Shown one piece after another: positions 26,183 through 35,474 of a stretch of 64,000 bases of DNA; the stretch's first letter is position 1, and each line of letters starts with the position of its first letter. The stretch spans positions 18,019 to 82,018 of the forward strand of contig NZ_JBMNPQ010000002.1 of NCBI RefSeq assembly GCF_050943655.1, read 5' to 3'. The notes under the pieces were generated by a model. The model saw nothing but the letters and a program-made list of their open reading frames with translations. It had not been told where the DNA came from and did not search any database. Both the position numbers and the translations under genes were made by a program. The stretch is from Peptoniphilus_A sp050943655. Lineage in GTDB: Bacteria; Bacillota; Clostridia; Tissierellales; Peptoniphilaceae.

Positions 26183-27630
26183 TTAAATGCTCCTTTTTTT
26201 CTATTGCTTAGAGAAAATAGTCCCATTATTGTAAAGAATTCAAGTCTACCTAAAAGCATAAGTATACTGAAGTAAATTTTATAAAAGTCATTATAAAAAG
26301 CAAAGTTCTTTGTCGGGCCAACTTCTGCAAATCCAGGACCTACATTAGATAGGGTCGTGATTACTGATGAAAAACTAGTCATTATATCAGTTCCAGAAAA
26401 TGTCACGATTAAAGTCGATATTAGTGTAATTATAAAGTAAGTTCCAAGGTATGCAGTTATTCCAAGAACTATTTCTTCGTCGACATTTTTTCCGCTACTT
26501 CTAATAGGTAGCACTGCCCTTGGGTGAGTTACTTTTTTCATCTCGCGCGAAATTAATTTTAATAACACGGCGATTCTTACAATTTTAACTCCACCACCAG
26601 TTGATCCGGCGCATCCTCCAAATATCATGCAAATTACTAAAACAAATTTAGAAAAGCTTGGCCAAAGGTCGTAGTCGGCACTGGCAAAGCCCGATGTTGA
26701 TGATATTGATGTAACTTGAAATGCTGAGTCGCGAAAGGCCTCGGGAAGTGATGAATATCCTGAGCGGTATAGGTCAAGTGCAATTAAAATAATTGCAGAT
26801 GCGATAAATCCAAACCAAAGTTTTATCTCGCTACTCATAAATATTTCTTTAAATTTTTTCTTAGTTAAAAGTGCATACACTGAGAAGTTTGTCGCACACA
26901 TAAACATAAATACCGACATAATTATGGGAATTGCATATCCCGTGTAGGACATGAATGAATTGTTCTTAGAAGAAAAACCTCCCGTTCCCACAACTCCAAA
27001 TGTGTGCACAACAGAATCAAATGAACTCATGCCTGCAGCTTTTAAACATATAAAAAGTGCAATCGTAATTACTATATAGATAATGTAGAGTCTTTGTGAA
27101 GATTGAGATATTCTCGACTCAATTTTTCCAGACACAGGTCCTGGTGACTCTGCCTTATAAATTTGAAATCCGCCAACTCCAAGCTTTGGAAGAAGGCCTA
27201 CAGTAAATACCAAGATTCCCATTCCGCCTATCCAGTGAGTTGTAGATCTCCAAAGTATTATTGATTTTGGGAATTTTTCTATCTCGACAATTACTGACGC
27301 CCCCGTTGTGGTAAAGCCCGATACAATTTCAAAAAATGAATCTACATAGCTCATATCTCCACTTATAAATAAAGGAAGAGCGCCAACTATAGATACAACA
27401 AGCCAAGATAGTGTAACTATGGCTATGCCGTCTGTTGGCGACAAAAACTTTTTATCATATTTAATACTAATAAGTAAAAGACCAATTATTAATGAAACGA
27501 GTATGGCGATTGCAAAGCCCTTAGCTGATCCGTCGCCTGCAGTTAGTCCCAAAATTAGAGATGGCACCATGAAGACCACCTCTATTATTAAAATTAAACC
27601 GATTATTTTTGAAATTAATTTATGATTCAT
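26179..27630 (-). CDS. trkH: Trk potassium uptake membrane subunit TrkH
   Basis: The 483-aa protein is a TrkH/KtrB-type channel with repeated pore loops ending in glycine filters: SGFTTTGASV, FGVVGTGGFSS, SSTSGFASADY and LSNVGPGF. It has about ten or more membrane segments. The ATG at 27630 with GGTGG upstream is preferred over a GTG four codons earlier. The gene lies between two trkA genes and overlaps both. Confidence 0.93.
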   Translation of the reverse strand: MNHKLISKIIGLILIIEVVFMVPSLILGLTAGDGSAKGFAIAILVSLIIGLLLISIKYDKKFLSPTDGIAIVTLSWLVVSIVGALPLFISGDMSYVDSFFEIVSGFTTTGASVIVEIEKFPKSIILWRSTTHWIGGMGILVFTVGLLPKLGVGGFQIYKAESPGPVSGKIESRISQSSQRLYIIYIVITIALFICLKAAGMSSFDSVVHTFGVVGTGGFSSKNNSFMSYTGYAIPIIMSVFMFMCATNFSVYALLTKKKFKEIFMSSEIKLWFGFIASAIILIALDLYRSGYSSLPEAFRDSAFQVTSISSTSGFASADYDLWPSFSKFVLVICMIFGGCAGSTGGGVKIVRIAVLLKLISREMKKVTHPRAVLPIRSSGKNVDEEIVLGITAYLGTYFIITLISTLIVTFSGTDIMTSFSSVITTLSNVGPGFAEVGPTKNFAFYNDFYKIYFSILMLLGRLEFFTIMGLFSLSNRKKGAFN

Positions 27631-29017
27631 TAAATCCACCACTCTTGATCATGTTTATTGCGTTTGAAATTCTGTTTTCAGAGTAGAAAATTTTCTTCAT
27701 ATTGGCAACCTGCTCGTGTTTTGAAAATACAATTAGCCTGTCGCCCTCAAGAAGTTGTGTAGAACCATCTGGAACTATTACCTTCATGTCCCTTACTATT
27801 GCAATAATTAAAATTCCCTTAGGAAGACCTAAGTCTCTTATAGTCTTTCCGCATACAACTTGTCTCTTCTTTATGATAAGTTCCACACCTTCCACTTGTC
27901 CATTTAAAAATAGATTTAGTGCAAGTGAGTCTTTGCCCCTTATCTCCTTAAGCATCTCTGCTGCAGTGATATAAGATGTGTTGAAGACACAGTCTATGTC
28001 TAGTTTATCTATTACCTTGTCGTAATTTGTTCTTGAAATTTTTGCAACAGATTTATAAATTCCACTTTGCTTTGCAACAAGTGAAAGAAGTAAATTTACC
28101 TCGTCAATTCCCGTTGCAGATAAAAATGAATCGTAGCTGTGAATCATTTCATCTTCAAGTAGAGAAATATCTGTGCCATCGCCGTTAATTATTTGTGCAT
28201 CGGGCACAATTTCCTTAAGCTTAATGCACCTGTCCCTATCTCTTTCTATAATAGTTACATTTACATTTTCCTTTAAGAGCAAAAGTGCAACATAAAGTCC
28301 AGTTTTTCCTCCTCCGACAATCATAGTGTTTTTTAATTTTCTCGCCTTTTCAACTCCAGTGTGTCTCTTGTCAAACTGTTCAATAGTCTCGGCATTTCCA
28401 GCCATAATAATATTGTCATTTTCCATAAGGATTGTCTGTCCATTTGGAATAATTGCGCTTCCATCGCGAGATATGGCAGCAATTAATAGACCGTTAATCT
28501 TTTCGATTTCCATGATTTTTTTGCCAACAAAGCTCTCGTCTTTTCCAATATTAAATTCAACGAGAGATACCTTGCCCTCTGCGAAGTGATCAGAATAAAG
28601 GTGATACTTCTTAAGCAAGTACTTAACGATTGATTTTGCAGTGGCATAATCTGGATTTATAATTTTATCTATATCAAGCTCTTCGCCAATAAAGTCTAGG
28701 TGTCTTCTGTATTCTGGGTCTCTAACTCTTGCAATAGCAAATTTTGAGCCCATCTTTTTTGAAATTGTACATAAAATTACATTTGCTTCATCATTTGTCG
28801 TCGTTGCAATGACATAGTCATACTCAGCCATTTCGAGTTGTTCAAGAACTCCAAAATCCAAGGCATTTGCATGTATGCTCATTACATCGAGAGATGTTGT
28901 AATATTTTCTATTACATCTTTGTTGTTGTCGATGACAGTAACTTCATAATCTTCGTCTATAAGTTCTGATGCAAGCCTATGTCCGAGTTTTCCTACTCCT
29001 ACAACTAAAGCCTTCAT
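27620..29017 (-). CDS. trkA: Trk potassium uptake regulatory subunit TrkA, copy 1
   Basis: The 465-aa protein has two intact RCK modules, MKALVVGVGKLGHRLASEL and NTMIVGGGKTGLYVALLL, both with GxGxxG-like nucleotide loops. The second copy of trkA downstream of trkH has a degenerate second loop, so the two proteins probably differ in ligand response. It overlaps the trkH start by eleven bases and follows the CDF gene by eight. Confidence 0.92.
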   Translation of the reverse strand: MKALVVGVGKLGHRLASELIDEDYEVTVIDNNKDVIENITTSLDVMSIHANALDFGVLEQLEMAEYDYVIATTTNDEANVILCTISKKMGSKFAIARVRDPEYRRHLDFIGEELDIDKIINPDYATAKSIVKYLLKKYHLYSDHFAEGKVSLVEFNIGKDESFVGKKIMEIEKINGLLIAAISRDGSAIIPNGQTILMENDNIIMAGNAETIEQFDKRHTGVEKARKLKNTMIVGGGKTGLYVALLLLKENVNVTIIERDRDRCIKLKEIVPDAQIINGDGTDISLLEDEMIHSYDSFLSATGIDEVNLLLSLVAKQSGIYKSVAKISRTNYDKVIDKLDIDCVFNTSYITAAEMLKEIRGKDSLALNLFLNGQVEGVELIIKKRQVVCGKTIRDLGLPKGILIIAIVRDMKVIVPDGSTQLLEGDRLIVFSKHEQVANMKKIFYSENRISNAINMIKSGGFNES

Positions 29018-29025
29018 AATTCCTC

Positions 29026-30174
29026 CTAAAAAATTGGATTTAGTATTATAGAAAATTTATATTTCGAATAAACCTCTTCCAATTTGTCTTCTAAAGTTTT
29101 TTTCATCTTCTCTGTTTCTTCTTTTGTCCTTATATTCTGTGCATTGTAATCTACATCAACATAAATAACATCTCCATCAAGAACTATGTCGTGACAAGAA
29201 TATATATTTAAGCTTGATCTTACTATCTTTGAAAATTCTTTCTCCACGTCGTTTATAATATCTGCAGAGCTTCCCAGTGGATCGGGGTGAATGATAAGAG
29301 TTATTCCCAAAAGCTCTGACACTTCCCTCTCAACTTTGTCGACGATGTTGTGCACCTCTTCCAAAGTCATGTCATAGGAAAGTCCAGCGTCTATTATAAC
29401 AATTATATTTTCTGGTCCAAAGTCTGTGACTCTTAGATTGTGAACATTTGAAATTCCATCGTAGCTATTTACCTTTGACTCGATTTCATAATATATCTCA
29501 GGTGGAAGTCCCCTTCCCAAAATAACTGAGATAGTCTCGTGAATTAAATCAAGTGCAGTGTATATTATAAATAATGCGACAACTACTCCAACATAGCCAT
29601 CAAGTGTCACATCAAACATTTTTTCTGCAGCAATTGACACAAGCACTACTCCTGTTATGAAGCAGTCGCTAAGAGAGTCCTTCTCCATCGCCTTTAGTGT
29701 TCCCGAGTCAATGGCAGTGCTTATATTTTTATATAAATTTGCCTGCCACATCTTTAAGAGAACTGTAAAAATTAAAACTCCAATTGTATACACTGGATAA
29801 TTAAGTGCTACAGGTGAGATAATTCTCTTAATTGATGCTCTTATAAACTGAAATCCAACAGTTAAAACTATACCACTTACGATAAGAGAAATTAAATACT
29901 CAAGTCTTCCGTGTCCATAAGGATGGTGGCTGTCACTTGGCTTTGAGGCAAGCTTTATTCCTACGATTGAAATAATAGAGCTCACGCAGTCTGTAATATT
30001 ATTTACAGCATCTGATAGTATTGATATTGATCCAGTAAACACATATAAAAATACCTTCACAAGCGCAGCAATTAAATTAGAAATTAGACCAAGAGTTGAT
30101 GTCTCCTTTGTGACCTTTGCCCTGTTGTAGCCGCCACTAACTTGGCCTCTTTTTAAAATTAGTTTCCAAAACAT
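29026..30174 (-). CDS. Cation diffusion facilitator family transporter
   Basis: The 382-aa protein has six membrane segments (~25-210). Metal-site residues are visible as SDAVNNITD in the second helix and as a later acidic motif, with HHPYGHGRLEY between. A cytoplasmic domain of ~170 residues follows, containing the dimerisation fold (GISNVHNLRVTDFGPENIIVIIDA, LGITLIIHPDP). CDF proteins export divalent metals (zinc, manganese or iron) in exchange for protons. It heads the Trk operon and has an AGGGGAA site; the link with potassium uptake is unexplained. Confidence 0.9.
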   Translation of the reverse strand: MFWKLILKRGQVSGGYNRAKVTKETSTLGLISNLIAALVKVFLYVFTGSISILSDAVNNITDCVSSIISIVGIKLASKPSDSHHPYGHGRLEYLISLIVSGIVLTVGFQFIRASIKRIISPVALNYPVYTIGVLIFTVLLKMWQANLYKNISTAIDSGTLKAMEKDSLSDCFITGVVLVSIAAEKMFDVTLDGYVGVVVALFIIYTALDLIHETISVILGRGLPPEIYYEIESKVNSYDGISNVHNLRVTDFGPENIIVIIDAGLSYDMTLEEVHNIVDKVEREVSELLGITLIIHPDPLGSSADIINDVEKEFSKIVRSSLNIYSCHDIVLDGDVIYVDVDYNAQNIRTKEETEKMKKTLEDKLEEVYSKYKFSIILNPIF

Positions 30175-30370
30175 ATTCTTCCCCTAAATTTATTTAAAAT
30201 TTCATGTCCAGTAAAAAAATAAAATATCTTAAGCCTTAAGCTTAAAACATCTTTAGCTTATTATATCATTCTAAAATCAAGAATTAAAGCCTGCTAAAAT
30301 TTTAAAAATAGTTGCATTAATCACGTGTATTTAAAATATTTTACGCATCAAAAATTTTAAAAATAAAAAA

Positions 30371-30389
30371 GGCCTTCACTAGGAAAGCC
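30371..30389 (-). terminator. Terminator of the pncB operon
   Basis: Minus-strand GGCTTTC and GAAGGCC pair (one G-U) and TTTTTTATTTT follows, just after the AI-2E family gene. Confidence 0.75.
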
Positions 30390-30399
30390 AAATTTTCTA

Positions 30400-31605
30400 T
30401 TAAATTTTTTTCATTCTAAGGCGAATGCCCTTCTTATCCACTTTATATTTTGTGTACTCGCTTAGGAGCATATAAATCGTAGACGCAAGAGGGATAAATA
30501 TCCACATTCCCTCTACTCCAAAAAGCGATCCGCCAAGAGTAATAGCAACAAGTGTCCAAAGTGATGGAAGACCTACATTATCTCCAACAACTTTTGGATA
30601 GACGATGTTTGACTCAACTTGTTGAAGTATAACTATTAAAATTACAAATATTATGGCCTTTGTCGGGTCGTCTATTACGGTTAAGATAAAGCCCATGGCT
30701 CCACCAATAAATGGCCCGATGATTGGCACAAGGTCTGTCACACCGACAATTACACCAAGAGTTGCCGCGTTAGGAATTCTAATTACAAAGGATAAAACTC
30801 CAGTTGCAACTCCTATTAGAAAAGAAACAGTGAGCTGTCCCTTGATAAATCCGTAAAAATTATCGTGCAAAATATGTGCCACATGAAGGAGTCTTTTTGA
30901 AGTCTTTTCACTAAAAAGTCCATAAGAAAGTCTCGTTGCCTGATAACCCAGTCTCTCCTTATCTGATAATATATAAATTGAAGAAATAAAGGCAAGGGCA
31001 AAAGTGACAAGTCCTCCAACAATACTTGATGCGGCGTTTATCGCACTTCCCAAGACGCTTGATGTATTTTCATTTGATAAAAATGTCTTAACTTCGTTAA
31101 AAATTCTATTCCAACTTAAATTGTCATACTCCTTTTGCAAAGTGTCTGAATATCTATTTAGAAGTGGAATCTCTCTCGATTTATCTATGACATTTTGAAC
31201 AAAGCTTGGCATGGAATCTTCAAGTCCTTTAAAGGACATCACAAGCTGTGGAAAAATCACTCCAGAAATTAGTGAAAATATTAAAAGTATCACTATATAG
31301 GAAACTAAAATTGAAATAGTCCTCTTGTGTTTTTTAAACTTCTCGCTTTTAATTTTGTCAAAAAACTTATTCTCAAAATAATTTAGAGGAATTTTAATTA
31401 TAAAGGCAATCACGCCTCCAATTATAAATGGCCTCAAAATTCCAAGAACCAAAAGAACTACATCGCCAACAATTTTAATATTTGAAAACAAAAACATTGC
31501 AAATAGAAGTGCAAGCCCTGTTAAAAATATTTTTTTATATACTCCCTTTTCGAAAGAGAGCATTTTGGTCGCACTCTCTTTTTTACTAATGTCTTTTTCT
31601 ATCAT
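30400..31605 (-). CDS. AI-2E / PerM family transporter
   Basis: The 401-aa protein has about eight membrane segments and the family pattern GRPFI-like LGILRPFIIGGVIAFIIKIP, LVPIIGPFIGGAMGFI and QQVESNIVYPKVVG. Members transport small molecules or ions and only some act on autoinducer-2, so quorum sensing should not be assumed. It overlaps the preceding gene by four bases and ends the operon. Confidence 0.88.
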   Translation of the reverse strand: MIEKDISKKESATKMLSFEKGVYKKIFLTGLALLFAMFLFSNIKIVGDVVLLVLGILRPFIIGGVIAFIIKIPLNYFENKFFDKIKSEKFKKHKRTISILVSYIVILLIFSLISGVIFPQLVMSFKGLEDSMPSFVQNVIDKSREIPLLNRYSDTLQKEYDNLSWNRIFNEVKTFLSNENTSSVLGSAINAASSIVGGLVTFALAFISSIYILSDKERLGYQATRLSYGLFSEKTSKRLLHVAHILHDNFYGFIKGQLTVSFLIGVATGVLSFVIRIPNAATLGVIVGVTDLVPIIGPFIGGAMGFILTVIDDPTKAIIFVILIVILQQVESNIVYPKVVGDNVGLPSLWTLVAITLGGSLFGVEGMWIFIPLASTIYMLLSEYTKYKVDKKGIRLRMKKI

Positions 31606-32075
31606 AACCCTCCACCAAAAAATTTATCCATAATTTCTAAGTATTCGTCAATAAATTCATCTTTTAAGTCTTCGTCTTCTCTCAAAAGATCTCTGTCATA
31701 TTTTAAAAATAGCTTCACTTGATTTCTAATAAATTCCACAGTGTTTACATTGTAGTTTTTATTTATATTTCTATTGGGAAGGTAGGAGTCGCGAAGCACC
31801 ACAGATTTTTTGTCATAATCAGGAAGTCTCTCGTCCATTTCAAAAATTATGTCGAAATTTACATTCGAGTCCTTATTCTTTTTTTCTGTGTAAGAAATTC
31901 CAAACCTTCTGTCTTTTTTGTCCTCTTTAATCGAGTTAAAAGGCAACAAAAATCTCGCGGGACTTTTAGCGAGCATTGTGCTATTTTCCTCTTCTTTTGT
32001 AAAAACAATTTTGCCGCTGTTGGCATAATTTAATTTTTCATTTTTGTTTTTATTAATGCGAGATTCATCTTTCAT
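31602..32075 (-). CDS. Unrecognised 157-aa charged protein
   Basis: I do not recognise this protein. It is hydrophilic, Lys/Asn/Asp-rich, with no signal or membrane segment. Its C-terminal third (VNTVEFIRNQVKLFLKYDRDLL...FIDEYLEIMDKFFGG) looks helical. It overlaps the AI-2E gene by four bases (ATGA) and has GGGTGAT before its start, so it is translated. Neighbouring pncB and radical SAM genes give no clear clue. Confidence 0.7.
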   Translation of the reverse strand: MKDESRINKNKNEKLNYANSGKIVFTKEEENSTMLAKSPARFLLPFNSIKEDKKDRRFGISYTEKKNKDSNVNFDIIFEMDERLPDYDKKSVVLRDSYLPNRNINKNYNVNTVEFIRNQVKLFLKYDRDLLREDEDLKDEFIDEYLEIMDKFFGGGL

Positions 32076-32093
32076 AAAATCACCCTACGAATA

Positions 32094-32960
32094 TTAAAAT
32101 CCTCTAAGTGCATCAGGTCTAAAACTTTTTTTCTTAAGTGTCTGTTCGATGGCATCAATTAGAGCCTGTCTATCTTCGTTTAGCGTTCCAGCTAAAAGTA
32201 TGAAGTTAGAAGCGTGATTTGATCTAAATACAGTCCCCTCTGAGTCGACATTTTCAAGAAATATCTTCATCTCTTCTAGAATCTGTGCAGCATCTGGCAT
32301 GTGGAATTTGCCTGCTACATAGTCCTTGTAAAGAGGAGTGTTTTTGTAAATTCTCATTGTAAGATATCCCAAGTAGTCGGGCTTTGTGTCTGAGATAAGT
32401 TTTGCAGTTCCAATTGCATTTTCTCTCATGCCCTCTACTCCACCAAGGCCTGCAATAATAGTTATTGAAGATTTAAAGCCCACTTCTTTAACTTTTTTCA
32501 TTGCCTCAACATACTCTTCGTATGTCACGCCCTTGTTTATTTTCTTTAAGAGGTCTCTATCGCCTGTTTCAAATCCAATGTATAGCATCTCAATGCCGTG
32601 GTCGTAGAGCTCTTTTAATTCTTCTACAGATTTTCTGTTGATATCTTGTGCCGTAGCATAGGAAGAAACTCTCTTTACATTTGGAAAGTATTCCTTTATA
32701 GCTTTTAAGATTTCGATTAAGTCCTCTGTCTTTAAAACTAAGGCATCTCCATCGGCCAAAAAGATTCTTTCGAAGTAGTCGCCGTAGCTTGACATTTCCT
32801 TTAAATCTTTTTTGATATCTTCCACACTTCTTATTCTGAACTCATCATCTTTATACATATAACAAAAAGTACAATCATTGTGTGAACAACCAACTGTGGC
32901 TTGAATGATTAATGATCTTGCCTCAGATGGTGGCCTAAATACATTTCCGTAGTATTGCAT
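32094..32960 (-). CDS. Radical SAM protein
   Basis: The 288-aa protein has a radical SAM cluster motif spaced C25-x4-C30-x2-C33 (GCSHNDCTFCYMYKD), which differs from the usual CxxxCxxC by one residue. GGE-like positions (YIGFETGDRDLLKKINKG) and a TIM-barrel body follow. The pattern matches uncharacterised radical SAM proteins of Firmicutes that resemble the Elp3/coproporphyrinogen-oxidase-like group. Substrate unknown. AAGGGGAG precedes the ATG, and it lies 18 bases after pncB. Confidence 0.85.
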   Translation of the reverse strand: MQYYGNVFRPPSEARSLIIQATVGCSHNDCTFCYMYKDDEFRIRSVEDIKKDLKEMSSYGDYFERIFLADGDALVLKTEDLIEILKAIKEYFPNVKRVSSYATAQDINRKSVEELKELYDHGIEMLYIGFETGDRDLLKKINKGVTYEEYVEAMKKVKEVGFKSSITIIAGLGGVEGMRENAIGTAKLISDTKPDYLGYLTMRIYKNTPLYKDYVAGKFHMPDAAQILEEMKIFLENVDSEGTVFRSNHASNFILLAGTLNEDRQALIDAIEQTLKKKSFRPDALRGF

Positions 32961-32978
32961 AATTCTCCCCTTCTTCTT

Positions 32979-34439
32979 TTATTTAAATCTCTTTCCGTGT
33001 TTTTTTATCAAATCATCTTTAAGATCCCAAAGCTCCTTGGATAAATCCACTATATATTGGTTAGGATTGTCGATTCTTGTAGTCTCATCCCACAAAGTAT
33101 CTAGCTGATCCTTTGCCCTTTGTTTTATCTCTTCAAGCTTTGGAAGGTCGTAGACAAGTTTTCCCTTGTCATAAATTTTTACAAGCACTTTTTCAGCTCT
33201 GTAATTAGTTATAGTCTTTCTCTTCCATGTATAAACTGGATGGAAGATTTCATAATTATCCTCTGGAATTACTTCGTCTTTTAGAGCAACAACATCGCCA
33301 ATGGCTTTGTTTGTGTCTTTGTCATAAAATCTATAAAGTTCTTTAAAACCAGGTGTAGTTATTTTTGCCACATTTTCAGAAATTTTAATCTTTGGAATAA
33401 TTTCTCCATCTTCTCCCACAACGGCAGTGAGTTTATATACTCCACCAAAGACTGGTGATGACTTTGATGTGATAAGTCTTTCGCCAACGCCAAAGGAGTC
33501 TATCTTTGCACCTTGGTTTAAAATATTTCTAATTGTGTACTCATCAAGTGAGTTAGACGCCATGATTTGTGCATCGGGATAACCTGCATCATCGAGCATC
33601 TTTCTTGCAATATTTGATAGATAAGTTAAATCCCCTGAGTCGATTCTAATTCCCTTAGGTCTAAATCCGCGTGGCACAACTTCTTCGTCAAAGACTTTAA
33701 TTGCATTTGGAATACCCTCGCGAAGAGTGTCATATGTGTCAACAAGAAGTAGACAGTTGTCTGGATAAACTCTTGCAAAAGCTCTAAAGGCTTCGATTTC
33801 ACTATCAAACATTTGAACCCATGAATGCGCCATTGTTCCAAGAGCTGGCACTCCAAACATCTTGTCTGCAAGTGTATTTGCTGTACCTGCACAGCCTCCA
33901 ATGTATGCAGCTCTTGCACCGAGGTTTGCTCCAGAATACCCCTGGGCCCTTCTTGAACCAAATTCAACAACAGGTCTATTTCCTGCTTGGCGCACAATTC
34001 TTGATGCCTTTGTTGCAATCATTGATTGGTGATTTATTGTTAGAAGAACCATTGTCTCAAGCATTTGAGCTTGAAGGGCAGGTCCCTTTACAATAACAAG
34101 AGGCTCTCCTGGAAAAGCAAGAGTTCCTTCAGGCATTGCCCACACATCGCATTCAAATTTAAAGTTTCTCAAATATTCTAAAAAGTCGTCATTAAATACA
34201 TCTTTTGCTCTTAAAAATTCAATATCGTCATCTGAAAAGTGAAGACTTTCCATATACTCAATTAATTGTTCTAGTCCGGCGATTATTGTATACTCGCCAC
34301 CATCGGGCACGGAACGAAAGAACATGTCAAAAACTACTTCGACATCTTTCATACCTTCTTCGAAGAATCCATTTGCCATTGTAAGCTCATAAAAGTCAAC
34401 GAGCAAAGTGAAGTTCTTCTTCACATTATATTTTTTCAT
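32979..34439 (-). CDS. pncB: Nicotinate phosphoribosyltransferase
   Basis: The 486-aa enzyme joins nicotinate and PRPP for NAD salvage. It has the family segments LLVDFYELTMANGFFEEG, TKASRIVRQAGNRPVVEFGSRRAQG, GTMAHSWVQMF (the phosphorylated histidine region) and GIRIDSGDLTYLS. The ATG at 34439 is chosen because GGGAG lies just upstream; an ATG five codons earlier has none. It is the first gene of a four-gene operon and has an extended -10 promoter. Confidence 0.95.
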   Translation of the reverse strand: MKKYNVKKNFTLLVDFYELTMANGFFEEGMKDVEVVFDMFFRSVPDGGEYTIIAGLEQLIEYMESLHFSDDDIEFLRAKDVFNDDFLEYLRNFKFECDVWAMPEGTLAFPGEPLVIVKGPALQAQMLETMVLLTINHQSMIATKASRIVRQAGNRPVVEFGSRRAQGYSGANLGARAAYIGGCAGTANTLADKMFGVPALGTMAHSWVQMFDSEIEAFRAFARVYPDNCLLLVDTYDTLREGIPNAIKVFDEEVVPRGFRPKGIRIDSGDLTYLSNIARKMLDDAGYPDAQIMASNSLDEYTIRNILNQGAKIDSFGVGERLITSKSSPVFGGVYKLTAVVGEDGEIIPKIKISENVAKITTPGFKELYRFYDKDTNKAIGDVVALKDEVIPEDNYEIFHPVYTWKRKTITNYRAEKVLVKIYDKGKLVYDLPKLEEIKQRAKDQLDTLWDETTRIDNPNQYIVDLSKELWDLKDDLIKKHGKRFK

Positions 34440-34472
34440 AAAGCTCCCTCTCATCGATTAAATACTATTTTG

Positions 34473-34481
34473 ATTATATCA
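34473..34481 (-). promoter_or_regulatory. Extended -10 promoter of pncB
   Basis: Minus-strand TGATATAAT has a perfect -10 box with the TG extension; no good -35 lies at the usual distance. It faces away from the ttcA promoter. Confidence 0.5.
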
Positions 34482-34601
34482 CAAAAGTTAATCTTTTAAA
34501 ATTTTACCAGATTGCAAAAAATACCCTCAGTACTTATAATTTAAATAATTGGTTAAAATACTAATAATTAACGATTATATATAAATACTAATAATAAACT
34601 A

Positions 34602-34610
34602 TGTTATAAT
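34602..34610 (+). promoter_or_regulatory. Extended -10 promoter of ttcA operon
   Basis: TGTTATAAT has a perfect -10 box with the TG extension and lacks a clear -35. The predicted leader is under 20 nt. Confidence 0.5.
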
Positions 34611-34634
34611 AATAACAGATTGGTAATGGTGAAT

Positions 34635-35459
34635 ATGGAAGAAAAAAGAATTAAAGAAATTAAAGATATTGAAAGATCTATAATAAAAACATACAGACGC
34701 GATATATATAGACCCTTTGTACAGACAGTAGATAGATACGAGATGATTAGTCCAGGCGACAAAGTTGCCGTTGCAATTTCTGGTGGAAAGGACTCGCTTA
34801 CTCTTGCAAAACTAATGCAGGAATTAAAGCGTCACAACAAAGTCCCCTTTGAACTAGAATTTATTGCAATGGATCCAGGATACCTTCCTGAGAATAGAGA
34901 GAGGCTTCAGTTTAACTGCGAAAAACTTGGCATACCAGTTAAGATTCACGACTCCGATGTATTTGAAGTCGCAGAGAAGATGTCAAAGGGCAAAAGCCCA
35001 TGCTACATGTGCGCTAGAATGAGGCGTGGAAACTTGTACGCAAGAGCACAAGAGCTTGGCTGCAATAAGCTTGCACTGGGTCACCATTTTGATGATGTGA
35101 TTGAGACTGTAATGCTAAATATAATTTATGCAGGCGACTTTAAGACGATGATGCCGAAGTTAAAATCACAAAACTTCGAAGGCTTGGAACTTATAAGGCC
35201 AATGTATATGGTTCACGAAGAGGCAATAATTAGATTTATGAATTCAACAGGCCTCAGTGCACTTGACTGCGCATGTACTGTTACAAAGAAAAAATCTGGC
35301 AACAAGAGATTTTTTGTAAAAGATCTTATAAAAGAACTCAAAGAAGAAAACAAAAATGTTGATATAAATATATTGCGAGCAACAGAGAATGTAAATTTTG
35401 AACAAATCTTAGGATTTAAGAAGAATGGAGAGAAACACGACTTTCTCGAATTTTATTAA
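34635..35459 (+). CDS. ttcA: TtcA family tRNA 2-thiolation protein (PP-loop ATPase)
   Basis: The 274-aa protein has the PP-loop VAISGGKDSLTLAKLM, the CxxC pair in CYMCARMRRG, and the LGHHFDDVIETVMLN motif typical of TtcA. TtcA enzymes adenylate and thiolate cytidine 32 of tRNA using an iron-sulfur cluster. Some Firmicute members of this group may act on other positions, so the tRNA target is not certain. The ATG at 34635 is preferred; the ribosome site GGTGA is weak. The gene heads an operon with xth and fprA. Confidence 0.82.
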   Translation: MEEKRIKEIKDIERSIIKTYRRDIYRPFVQTVDRYEMISPGDKVAVAISGGKDSLTLAKLMQELKRHNKVPFELEFIAMDPGYLPENRERLQFNCEKLGIPVKIHDSDVFEVAEKMSKGKSPCYMCARMRRGNLYARAQELGCNKLALGHHFDDVIETVMLNIIYAGDFKTMMPKLKSQNFEGLELIRPMYMVHEEAIIRFMNSTGLSALDCACTVTKKKSGNKRFFVKDLIKELKEENKNVDINILRATENVNFEQILGFKKNGEKHDFLEFY

Positions 35460-35474
35460 TGACTGGAGGAGTAA

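Noticed and set aside
33626..34018. 130-codon open frame inside pncB on the same strand
   Set aside because: It is a shifted frame of a gene whose own frame encodes clear nicotinate phosphoribosyltransferase motifs.
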